DNA from: an uncultured Ignavibacteria bacterium
GTDB taxonomy: Bacteria > Bacteroidota > Ignavibacteria > SZUA-365
Direction: 5' to 3'
DNA length: 13,218 bases
Assembly (NCBI GenBank): GCA_913060595.1
Contig: CAJXSA010000064.1
Coordinates: 1-13,218 of the forward strand
Shown: piece by piece, positions 6,543 to 12,578 of the stretch
Layout: each line of letters begins with the position of its first letter
How positions within the stretch are numbered: the first letter of the stretch is position 1
Position numbers and translations under genes: made by a program
Notes under the pieces: generated by a model
Told to the model about the DNA's origin: nothing
The model's database searches: none
What the model saw: only the letters and a program-made list of their open reading frames with translations

Positions 6543-8335
6543 TATTCCCTTTTCATCGGGAGGCGCTGCGGCGTGAGCAGGCGGCGGACGGGATAGACAT
6601 CCTTGTGACTGTCCCAGTACGGGGAGCGCTGATAAAAGAACATGAGGCGTTCGCGCGGGGAAGCGGCGAAGGCGCTGTCCGTTTCCAGGCGCTGGTCGAA
6701 CTCTGCGCGCAGGACAGGGTCGGACTCATACATTTCAAGCGCGATGTCCGCCATGACATAGTCCTCGAAGTATTCCTTGCGCTCAAACACCGCGTTGAAA
6801 AAGCCCCAGTACACGAAGCTGTCCGGTGCCTGCGGCTCGAGCAGATGCAGGGCGGCACGCGCCGAGGCCTGCGCCATGTTCACGATGTACGTCCCTTCCG
6901 GAAATGTCATCGTGTCGATGCGGCTGCGCTGCTCAGCGCTGACGGTGAAGCGTCCTTCGTACGGCGCGTCGCGCCATTTCGGATTCGAGAACACCGTGGT
7001 CTCCACCGGGAGCGTGACTTCTTCTGTCAGGCGATGCAGTTTCACGTCGTGCAGACGGAGCACGTCGACCACCGCGCGCCATTCCTGCGGGATGACATAG
7101 GCGAAGGGGGGACGCACGGTCACCGTCGGACGCACGTCGTCGAGCAGGGGAATGGTGGCTTCCATGGGACGCGAGCGGTCCCACCACACGTGCTCCGATC
7201 CGGAAATGGGACTTTTCCGCATCTCGGACGCATAGCCGCGGAAGCGGAATTCCCGGGTCCCGCCCGCGGAGCGGAAGGCGAGCGCGACGCCGGTGGTGTC
7301 CATGTTGGCGAAGCGCACCAGGTCCTGCGCTTCGGCAGCGTTGACAGCGTCACGGAGGCTGCCGGGGTGTTCACGCACATAGCGCAGCACCAGTTCGAGC
7401 ATGCGGTAGGTGGCGGTGACGCGATCCGCATAGGGCGTCATCATATGCGTCTCGATGAGCATGTTCGCCCGGTTGCGCACCGCGGCATAGCCGGTGCTCA
7501 GGCGGGGAGGACTCGCCCAGTCCACCAGTCCCTTGCTGAGGTCGCTGCGTTCACGGGGCCAGGTATAGGGTGCGATCGGATCGCCGAGCGCCTCCATGCC
7601 GGCGATGCAGTATTCTTCCAGCCTGCGTTCCCACGCCGTGACGGGCGGCGCCATGTTGCCGTGCACTTCCATGGCGTAGGTGAGGTTGTACTGGAAATCG
7701 ATGCCGTCGGTCACATGACAGTCGATGAGCATGTCGGGCTGCCAGGTGTTGAAGCAGCGCAGCCATGCGCGCATTTCCGGCGCGTCGGCCTTCATGTAAT
7801 CCCGGTTCAGGTTGAGATTCTGCGCCGTGGTGCGCCAGCCCATGATTTCCGGCCCGTTCTGATTGATGCGGTTGTAGGGACTGCGCCGCTCATGTCCGTC
7901 GAGATTGAAAATGGGCATGAACAGGATGATGGCGGAATCCGCCAGATTCTCGAGCGTGCGCGTGACGGCGATTTCCCGCAGCAGCATCATGCCGGCATCC
8001 TTGCCGTCGATTTCCCCCGCGTGAATGCCCGCCTGGATGAGGATGATGTCCTTGCCCGCTGCCCGGGCCTCCGTGGGATTGAACTCCCCGTTTTTCGCCA
8101 GGATGACGAGGGGGAGCACGCGCCCCTGCGGTGTCGTGCCAAAGCTCGTGAGCCGTATCCAGCGTGACGCGCTGTCGAGGCGCCGAAGGTAGCGCATGGT
8201 CTGCGCGTAATCCGACGAGGCCACGCCGCCGGATATTTCATAGTCCGTCCGCCAGTCCGCCTCCTGACCATAAACGGTTGTGGAAACGGCCAGATAGATC
8301 AGACCTGTGAGCAGCAGGGAAGAGGTGAATTTCAT
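6542..8335 (-). CDS. Secreted M14-family zinc carboxypeptidase
   Basis: 597 aa. N-terminal signal peptide (KFTSSLLLTGLIYLAVSTTVYGQ), probably cut after Gly23. The catalytic domain fills about residues 35-310 and shows all M14 hallmarks: HAGE with zinc ligands His105 and Glu108, substrate-binding NLNLNRDY (173-180), third zinc ligand His207 in DCHVTDG, and catalytic Glu295 in NMLIETHMM. M14 enzymes remove C-terminal residues from peptides; in bacteria many act on cell-wall or dietary peptides. Residues about 310-597 form a C-terminal extension typical of the larger bacterial members, function unknown. The start is the first ATG giving a full signal peptide; no Shine-Dalgarno is visible. It precedes the S9 peptidase gene on the same strand, consistent with a secreted peptide-degradation pair, although a hairpin array separates them. 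Confidence 0.92.
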   Translation of the reverse strand: MKFTSSLLLTGLIYLAVSTTVYGQEADWRTDYEISGGVASSDYAQTMRYLRRLDSASRWIRLTSFGTTPQGRVLPLVILAKNGEFNPTEARAAGKDIILIQAGIHAGEIDGKDAGMMLLREIAVTRTLENLADSAIILFMPIFNLDGHERRSPYNRINQNGPEIMGWRTTAQNLNLNRDYMKADAPEMRAWLRCFNTWQPDMLIDCHVTDGIDFQYNLTYAMEVHGNMAPPVTAWERRLEEYCIAGMEALGDPIAPYTWPRERSDLSKGLVDWASPPRLSTGYAAVRNRANMLIETHMMTPYADRVTATYRMLELVLRYVREHPGSLRDAVNAAEAQDLVRFANMDTTGVALAFRSAGGTREFRFRGYASEMRKSPISGSEHVWWDRSRPMEATIPLLDDVRPTVTVRPPFAYVIPQEWRAVVDVLRLHDVKLHRLTEEVTLPVETTVFSNPKWRDAPYEGRFTVSAEQRSRIDTMTFPEGTYIVNMAQASARAALHLLEPQAPDSFVYWGFFNAVFERKEYFEDYVMADIALEMYESDPVLRAEFDQRLETDSAFAASPRERLMFFYQRSPYWDSHKDVYPVRRLLTPQRLPMKRE

Positions 8336-8363
8336 CGCTGTATGGTATGCCAGATGTCAGATG

Positions 8364-8485
8364 TCAGATTGCAAATAATAGAGAGAAAAATGGAAAGAAG
8401 GAAAGATGGAAACATGCTTCCCGGATACATATTTCCATCATTCCATTTTTCCTTCATTCATATGTGACCTGCAATCTGCAATTTG
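8364..8485. repeat. AT-rich imperfect palindrome upstream of the tRNA gene
   Basis: Unlike the GC-rich hairpin arrays, this stretch is AT-rich and forms one interrupted inverted repeat: GATGGAAA (8405-8412) with TTTCCATC (8432-8439), AAAAATGGAA (8386-8395) with TTCCATTTTT (8441-8450), and CAGATTGC (8365-8372) with GCAATCTG (8471-8478). Short direct repeats of CAGATGT and of GCAATCTGCAAT-like words lie at the edges. It sits between the divergent M14 gene and tRNA-Val. It may be a decayed mobile repeat or a cruciform; no coding is visible. Confidence 0.65.
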
Positions 8486-8497
8486 TAATCAGCAAAT

Positions 8498-8506
8498 TGT
8501 TATATT
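8498..8506 (+). promoter_or_regulatory. Possible extended -10 element for tRNA-Val
   Basis: TGT followed by TATATT (8501-8506) fits an extended -10 (TGnTATAAT-like) and lies 8 nt before the first tRNA base, a normal distance for a tRNA transcript start. No convincing -35 box is present at 16-18 nt upstream, so this is tentative. Confidence 0.35.
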
Positions 8507-8514
8507 GAGGGTTC

Positions 8515-8589
8515 GGGCAGTTAGCTCAGCAGGTTCAGAGCGTCTGGTTTACACCCAGAAGGTCGGGGGTTCGAATCCCTCACTGCCCA
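8515..8589 (+). tRNA. tRNA-Val (anticodon UAC)
   Basis: A 75-nt cloverleaf can be built by hand: acceptor GGGCAGT/ACTGCCC, D arm GCTC/GAGC with GG in the loop, anticodon stem TCTGG/CCAGA around loop TTTACAC (anticodon TAC), a 5-nt variable loop, T arm with the canonical TTCGAAT loop, and discriminator A. The anticodon reads GUA and, with wobble, other valine codons. The genomic sequence after the discriminator is CAATT, so the CCA end is not encoded and must be added by a nucleotidyltransferase. Confidence 0.95.
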
Positions 8590-8648
8590 CAATTATTCCC
8601 TCCGCAATGCATCAACCACCATATTTTCTCATCGGAGCATACTCAGAC

Positions 8649-9392
8649 ATGCGCAGACAGATTATTACCAGTGCCGTAGTGTTGACCGCGTTCATCTTTG
8701 CCGCCTGCGGCGGCGGAGAGGGCGGCGAGGAACTTTCCACCACTCCGCCTCCCGTGAAGCTCTACGGTGTGCAGAACGCCATCATCACCTACGAGTACAG
8801 CCAGGCGGCGTCCGGCACGAAGACGCATACCATCGCGAATTTCGGGATTTACCAGGCGCTGCTCGATTCCATGTCCTTCCGTTTCCAGGGACAGCCCCGC
8901 AACGTCTATCAGCTCGACATCACATCGGACACCGTGCAGTGGTCGGTCGATCTTTCCACCATGGAAGGCGTGCGCAGCACTTTCGACACCTCGCGGATCC
9001 GCCGTCTCGTGGCGGACTTCACCGAGGAGGAGAAGCAGGATTTCCAGGCTTCCTTCATCCTGCGCGGCGGCGGCACGAAAGTCGGCACCGAGACCATACT
9101 CGACCGCGAGTGCGACGTGTATGAACTCGGCATGGGCGGCATCACGGTCGCGCTGTGGAACGGTCTGACCATGAAAATGGATGTGGTCATGGGCGGTGAG
9201 AACATCGTCATGACGGCAGTGGACATGGATCTCGATTTCACGCCCACCGCGGACATGTTCCTTCCGCCGCAGGAAGCGAAAATCAAGGAGCCCGAAGTGA
9301 TCAGCAGTTTCCCCGAGGGACATCCCCCGGTGGATCCCCCGCAGCAGCCCTCCGGTGAAATGCCCGAAGGTCATCCCCCGGTCGGCAACTGA
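8649..9392 (+). CDS. Lipoprotein, possibly DUF4412/LolA-like, with C-terminal PEGHPPV repeat
   Basis: 247 aa from ATG 8649. A longer in-frame reading exists upstream but runs through the tRNA; this start gives a textbook lipoprotein signal, MRRQIITSAVVLTAFIFAAC, with the lipidated Cys20 followed by a Gly-rich linker. Residues about 40-215 are a beta-rich domain: paired strands such as VYQLDITSDTVQWSVDLSTM, then a segment DRECDVYELGMGGITVALWN resembling the part of DUF4412/LolA-like periplasmic proteins where a Cys precedes a modified-residue-like strand. That assignment is a guess from pattern. The tail (220-247) is Pro-rich and holds PEGHPPV twice (222-228 and 239-245). The ribosome binding site is weak (CGGAG about 12 nt upstream). 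The next gene follows after 69 bp on the same strand. Function unknown; envelope location is well supported. Confidence 0.8.
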   Translation: MRRQIITSAVVLTAFIFAACGGGEGGEELSTTPPPVKLYGVQNAIITYEYSQAASGTKTHTIANFGIYQALLDSMSFRFQGQPRNVYQLDITSDTVQWSVDLSTMEGVRSTFDTSRIRRLVADFTEEEKQDFQASFILRGGGTKVGTETILDRECDVYELGMGGITVALWNGLTMKMDVVMGGENIVMTAVDMDLDFTPTADMFLPPQEAKIKEPEVISSFPEGHPPVDPPQQPSGEMPEGHPPVGN

Positions 9393-9461
9393 TCGAAACT
9401 CCGCGACGCCGGTTGGTGTTTATGTCTCAGGTAAAGAACACAACGAACGGAGGCGCATGCC

Positions 9462-10202
9462 ATGAAGTCCGGTAATCCTTTTCTCAACGAACGCAGATTC
9501 CAGTCCGCCGCCGCGGGATTGTCCGCGGAGGAGCCCATGACGTTCAACGGGGCTCTCAACAAGACGGGCCTGCTCTTCCTCATCCTCCTCCTGGGCGCGA
9601 GCTGGACCTGGACGGACGTCAGCTGGGCCGCGCCCGCAGGCGGGATGTCCATGAAGATGATCATCGGCCTGATCGGTGGATTGATCGCCGCCGTGGCCAC
9701 GGCCTTCCGGCCGCATTGGGCTCCGATCAGCGCTCCGATTTACGCCTTTCTCGAAGGCATGTTCCTCGGGGGACTGTCCGCCTTCTTCGAGGCGCGCTAT
9801 CCCGGCATCGTCATTCCCGCCGTCGTGCTCACCTTTGGCATTCTCGTCGGCATGCTGGTCACCTACCGCGCGGGACTGATTCCCGTCACGCAGAAATTCC
9901 GCATCGGTGTCATTTCCGCCACCGCAGGCGTTGCCGTCTTCTACCTGCTGACGCTGGTGCTCGGCATGTTCGGCATCGGCATCCCCTTCGTGCACGAAGG
10001 GGGCACGCTGGGCATCATCTTCAGCCTGGTGGTCATCGGCATCGCGACGCTGAACCTGGTGCTGGACTTCGATCTCATCGCCCGGCTTTCTGACTCCGGC
10101 GCACCGAAGCAGATGGAGTGGTACGGCGCCTTCGCGCTCATGGTGACGCTCGTCTGGCTGTATATCGAGATTCTGCGCCTGCTCGGCAAAACGCGGGAGT
10201 AG
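9462..10202 (+). CDS. Bax inhibitor-1/YccA family integral membrane protein
   Basis: 246 aa. The ATG is preceded by GGAGG (9449-9453) at 8-nt spacing, a strong ribosome binding site. The protein has a short polar N-terminus (with NPFLNERRF, then MTFNGALNKTGLLFL) followed by seven hydrophobic segments at about 36-53, 66-82, 92-110, 115-134, 148-171, 181-204 and 219-241. The N-terminal MTxNGxxNKT pattern, the seven-helix layout and the acidic LDFD (201-204) in helix six fit the bacterial BaxI_1/YccA group of the BI-1 (TMBIM) family. Members are pH-sensitive calcium-leak channels where tested (Bacillus YetJ) or modulators of membrane proteases (E. coli YccA with FtsH); which applies here cannot be told. 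It may share a transcript with the upstream lipoprotein. The last base of its stop codon is the first base of hairpin array 4. Confidence 0.9.
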   Translation: MKSGNPFLNERRFQSAAAGLSAEEPMTFNGALNKTGLLFLILLLGASWTWTDVSWAAPAGGMSMKMIIGLIGGLIAAVATAFRPHWAPISAPIYAFLEGMFLGGLSAFFEARYPGIVIPAVVLTFGILVGMLVTYRAGLIPVTQKFRIGVISATAGVAVFYLLTLVLGMFGIGIPFVHEGGTLGIIFSLVVIGIATLNLVLDFDLIARLSDSGAPKQMEWYGAFALMVTLVWLYIEILRLLGKTRE

Positions 10203-10447
10203 TCCGCCTTCGTCCCGCTCCGCGGGACTCCGGCGGACGCGTGTGCCTCGCTGACGCTCGGCGCGTGTACCGCGCTGGCGCGCGGTGCGAGGGCCTCGCT
10301 TGCGCTCGGTGCGAGGGCTTCACCGCCTGTCGGCGGTTCAGCGCGTGCGTCCCGCTCCGCGGGACGAGAGAAACACGCGTGCTCGCCGGAGGTGAGCACC
10401 CACGCGCGATGCGAAGCATCGCCCTCGCGTCCCCGCGAAGCGGGGAC
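10202..10447. repeat. Hairpin array 4 (CGCGTG-linker type)
   Basis: Fills most of the 302-bp gap after the BI-1 gene. Left half, TNC or TNNC loops: a nested unit 10202-10238 (outer GTCCGCC/GGCGGAC, inner GTCCCGC/GCGGGAC with loop TCC), 10245-10262 (loop TGAC), 10269-10286 (ACCGCGC/GCGCGGT, loop TGGC), 10293-10310 (loop TTGC), 10322-10337 (ACCGCC/GGCGGT, loop TGTC) and 10349-10365 (GTCCCGC/GCGGGAC, loop TCC). Right half, GNA loops: 10381-10397 (GCTCGCC/GGTGAGC, loop GGA), 10406-10422 (GCGATGC/GCATCGC, loop GAA) and 10429-10447 (GTCCCCGC/GCGGGGAC, loop GAA). Linkers are GCGTG-like on the left and CCCACGC-like on the right. The word GGTGCGAGGGC occurs twice, at 10284-10294 and 10308-10318. The GCGATGC hairpin recurs inverted in array 1. 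Confidence 0.85.
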
Positions 10448-10504
10448 CCACGCTGTTTACAGACAGAATTGATGTGTATCTGAACTGGCGAAGAGGCGAA
10501 AACA

Positions 10505-10795
10505 ATGACCAAGCTCCTGTGGCTTTTCAACGACAAAGATTCCGAAGCGTATGTCACCGGCACTTTTCTGCCCCTGGTGCAGGCGATTCCGGGAGCGGAG
10601 GGGGTCGCGCTCGCCCGCGTGACGGCCTCGGGAATGGGGGAGTTTCCCGCGCGATTCGTGGTCGAAGCGCGCTTTGCGGATGAGGACGCGATGAACGATG
10701 CGCTGGCCACGGCGGAAGGGCGCCGGATTTCGCGGGAAATCATGGAATCGGCCGGCAAGGGCATGGAGGTGGTCACGCTCGAGGACATGGACTGA
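10505..10795 (+). CDS. Small EthD-like (dimeric alpha-beta barrel) protein
   Basis: 96 aa. GAGG (10493-10496) lies 8 nt before the ATG. The pattern FLPLVQAIPGAEGVALARV (20-38), followed by a beta strand RFVVEARFADEDAMNDAL and then EGRRISREIM, is that of EthD-domain proteins (usual length about 95-110 aa), which fold as ferredoxin-like dimers. EthD itself is linked to ether degradation, but most family members are uncharacterised, so no reaction is claimed. There is no signal peptide, so it is cytoplasmic. A weak TTTACA (10456-10461) to TATCTG (10477-10482) pair with a short 15-nt spacer lies between the hairpin array and the gene and could be its promoter. Confidence 0.75.
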   Translation: MTKLLWLFNDKDSEAYVTGTFLPLVQAIPGAEGVALARVTASGMGEFPARFVVEARFADEDAMNDALATAEGRRISREIMESAGKGMEVVTLEDMD

Positions 10796-10798
10796 CTG

Positions 10799-10827
10799 TT
10801 GCCCCGCAGCGCTTTCTCCCGTATGTT
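10799..10827 (+). promoter_or_regulatory. Possible promoter of the rdgB-lipoprotein operon
   Basis: TTGCCC (10799-10804), 17 nt, then TATGTT (10822-10827) just after the EthD-like gene. It would give a leader of about 30 nt before the rdgB ATG. Spacing is ideal, but only three of six and four of six bases match the consensus, so it is tentative. Confidence 0.35.
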
Positions 10828-10864
10828 ACTCCAGTAATTCTCCCAACGGAACATCGGTTCTGCA

Positions 10865-11455
10865 ATGAAATTGGATACTCTCGTCCTCGCGACCCGCAAT
10901 CCTCACAAGACTGAAGAAATTCGCGCCATGCTGGCGGACCTTTCCATCACCGTTCGTGATCTGACGGAGTTTCCGGATTGTCCCGACGTCGAAGAGGACG
11001 GCAGGACGCTGGAAGAAAACGCGATGAAAAAGGCGCTGTCCGCGCATCGCTGCACCGGTTTGCCCGTGATCGCTGACGACACGGGACTGGAAGTGTACTA
11101 CCTGCTCGGTGCGCCCGGAGTGTATTCCGCGCGCTACGCGGGGGAAGACGCGACGTATGAGGACAACAATCAAAAGCTGCTCAAGGAAATGACTCAGGTG
11201 CCGCCGCGCAAACGGCAGGCCCGATTCCGCTGCGTGGTCGCGCTGGTCGGCAAGGGGTTCGAGCAGCTTTTCGAGGGGAAGGTCGAAGGGGACATCCTCC
11301 GCTCGCCTCGCGGCACCAACGGCTTCGGTTACGACCCGGTGTTCCGTCCCGAGGGCGAGGAGCGCAGCTACGCGCAGCTGTCCGCGGAGGAGAAAAACAG
11401 CATCAGTCATCGCGCCATCGCCATTCGCCGACTCAAAGAACATCTCCAGAGCTGA
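10865..11455 (+). CDS. rdgB: XTP/dITP diphosphatase (RdgB/HAM1 family)
   Basis: 196 aa, the usual family length. This cytoplasmic enzyme hydrolyses non-canonical purine nucleotides (dITP, ITP, XTP) to monophosphate and pyrophosphate, keeping deaminated bases out of DNA and RNA. Visible: N-terminal substrate loop ATRNPHKTEEI (9-19), metal-binding and catalytic ADDTGLEV with Asp71/Asp72, GAPGVYSARYAG (82-93), TNGFGYDPVF (151-160) and SHRAIA (181-186). After GLEV most relatives have an acidic residue (VDAL or VEAL) where this protein has Tyr78-Tyr79, a minor deviation. No strong Shine-Dalgarno is visible before the ATG. The stop is 10 bp from the next lipoprotein start, so the two form an operon. 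Together with uvrB it is one of two genome-maintenance genes here, though they are not adjacent. Confidence 0.95.
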   Translation: MKLDTLVLATRNPHKTEEIRAMLADLSITVRDLTEFPDCPDVEEDGRTLEENAMKKALSAHRCTGLPVIADDTGLEVYYLLGAPGVYSARYAGEDATYEDNNQKLLKEMTQVPPRKRQARFRCVVALVGKGFEQLFEGKVEGDILRSPRGTNGFGYDPVFRPEGEERSYAQLSAEEKNSISHRAIAIRRLKEHLQS

Positions 11456-11465
11456 GAGGTTTTCC

Positions 11466-12257
11466 ATGCGCCGCATCCTGCTTTTCCCGTTTCTGCTGCT
11501 GTTCATCGTTTCCTGCACAGACGATCCGCCCGCGGTGAGCACCGACGGCACTCCCGTGTACGTCGACATGCAGTATTTTCCGCTGGTGCAGGGGAGCGGC
11601 TGGCAGTACCGCGTCGATACCACCGGGAACGGCACGACGCGCAAGGGCGTGGCGCAGATACAGTCCGCCATCACCGGCACGCGCATGGTGAACGACATCG
11701 AGTACGCCGTGCAGGTGAACCGCGTCATCACGGGCACGGGTGCGAGTGACGACACCCTTTTCGTGCGCAAAGACGCACAGGGCGTGCTGATAAGCAGTCC
11801 CGGACTTCTGCAGCTCTCCTCCATATCACTCATTCCCGGGCTCCCGATCGACGATATTCCCACTGAATTCCTCGCCGTGCCCGCGCCGGGCAGTTTTCAG
11901 ACGGAATGGGAAATTTTCAACTTCGAATTCAACCAGATACCGCTGTTTTCCGTGTTTTATCGCATCAAGGGCCGCTTTCGCGGCATTGAGAGCGTGGAAA
12001 CAGACCAGCGCACCTACCGCGACTGCGCACGCGTGACGCTTACCATAGAAGCGCAGTTTCCGAACCCGGATAACATTCTCGTCCCCATCCGCATAGACGA
12101 AAGCGCGGATTTCTACTACACCCGTCCCCACGGACTGGTGGTTGCCGACGGCTCCAGCGCCGTTTTCACCCTCCTTCGCGGCGGTCTGCCCCTCGATCTC
12201 ACGTACGGCAGCACGCGCCAGGAAGTCATCGACTTCGACATACCCCAGCCGCGCTGA
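11466..12257 (+). CDS. Hypothetical lipoprotein downstream of rdgB
   Basis: 263 aa, not recognised. The start follows the rdgB stop by 10 bp, with GAGG (11456-11459) 6 nt before the ATG, so it is very likely co-transcribed with rdgB. The N-terminus MRRILLFPFLLLFIVSC is a lipoprotein signal with lipidated Cys17 (lipobox IVSC). The mature part begins with a short disordered linker and then a beta-rich domain with YFPLVQGSGWQYRVDT (37-52), reminiscent of the opening strands of other Bacteroidota/Chlorobiota lipoproteins that start with a 'FPLxxGxxWxY' pattern. Two-residue Gly/Thr turns and alternating hydrophobic strands continue to the end (VIDFDIPQPR). Only one cysteine besides the lipidated one is visible (Cys in YRDCARV). 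Envelope location is well supported; the role is unknown. Confidence 0.85.
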   Translation: MRRILLFPFLLLFIVSCTDDPPAVSTDGTPVYVDMQYFPLVQGSGWQYRVDTTGNGTTRKGVAQIQSAITGTRMVNDIEYAVQVNRVITGTGASDDTLFVRKDAQGVLISSPGLLQLSSISLIPGLPIDDIPTEFLAVPAPGSFQTEWEIFNFEFNQIPLFSVFYRIKGRFRGIESVETDQRTYRDCARVTLTIEAQFPNPDNILVPIRIDESADFYYTRPHGLVVADGSSAVFTLLRGGLPLDLTYGSTRQEVIDFDIPQPR

Positions 12258-12264
12258 TAGTGGC

Positions 12265-12499
12265 CCGCCTTCGTTCGCCTTCGGCGAACTACGGCGTACC
12301 GTCGCTTCGCGACGGGTATTCCGCCGCTTTTCGCGGCGGTATTTGGCCCGCGTTCCAGCGGTCCGTATTTGGTCTCGCCTCCGGCTCGACCGTATTCTTG
12401 AATACGTGCGCCGCAGGCGCACAAATACGCCCCGCTGGAGGCGGGGCAAATACGTCCCGGCGGAGCCGGGACAAATACCCGTCCCGCGAAGCGGGACGG
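12265..12499. repeat. Hairpin array 5 (AAATAC type, between lipoprotein and ppiC-like genes)
   Basis: Left half: a nested unit 12266-12296 (inner GTTCGCC/GGCGAAC, loop TTC), 12299-12315 (CCGTCGC/GCGACGG, loop TTC), 12321-12339 (CCGCCGC/GCGGCGG, loop TTTTC), 12345-12364 (imperfect) and 12371-12391 (loop TCC, internal TC/TC mismatch), with linkers GTATTC/GTATTT. The centre 12392-12405 is GTATTC-TT-GAATAC, where the linker meets its own reverse complement. Right half: 12406-12422 (GTGCGCC/GGCGCAC, loop GCA), 12429-12447 (GCCCCGC/GCGGGGC), 12454-12472 (GTCCCGGC/GCCGGGAC, loop GGA) and 12479-12499 (CCGTCCCGC/GCGGGACGG, loop GAA), with linkers AAATAC. The remaining 79 bp before the next gene (12500-12578) are AT-rich, with no gene; a weak GCTAA-TTT-TTAGC hairpin lies at about 12529-12541. 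Confidence 0.9.
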
Positions 12500-12578
12500 C
12501 ACTTTCCCTTGTTTCCAAACCCCCGCAATGCTAATTTTTAGCTTGATCTTTTATCATTCATAACGCGATAACACAATC

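Noticed and set aside
6440..8167. Long plus-strand open frame (575 codons) antisense to the M14 gene
   Set aside because: It lies opposite a complete peptidase with all catalytic residues, starts inside a hairpin array and has no recognisable domain. GC-rich genes often leave the opposite strand open.
8406..8648. Upstream extension of the lipoprotein reading frame
   Set aside because: It runs through the tRNA gene and would bury the lipoprotein signal peptide at about residue 82.
10202..10447. Integron attC site or attachment site
   Set aside because: No conserved attC core triplets, no integrase and no gene cassette. The structure is a string of small hairpins, not one bulged palindrome.
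12529..12550. Terminator-like GCTAA-TTT-TTAGC hairpin before the ppiC-like gene
   Set aside because: The stem is only 5 bp and AT-rich, and the following T-rich stretch is interrupted; too weak to call.
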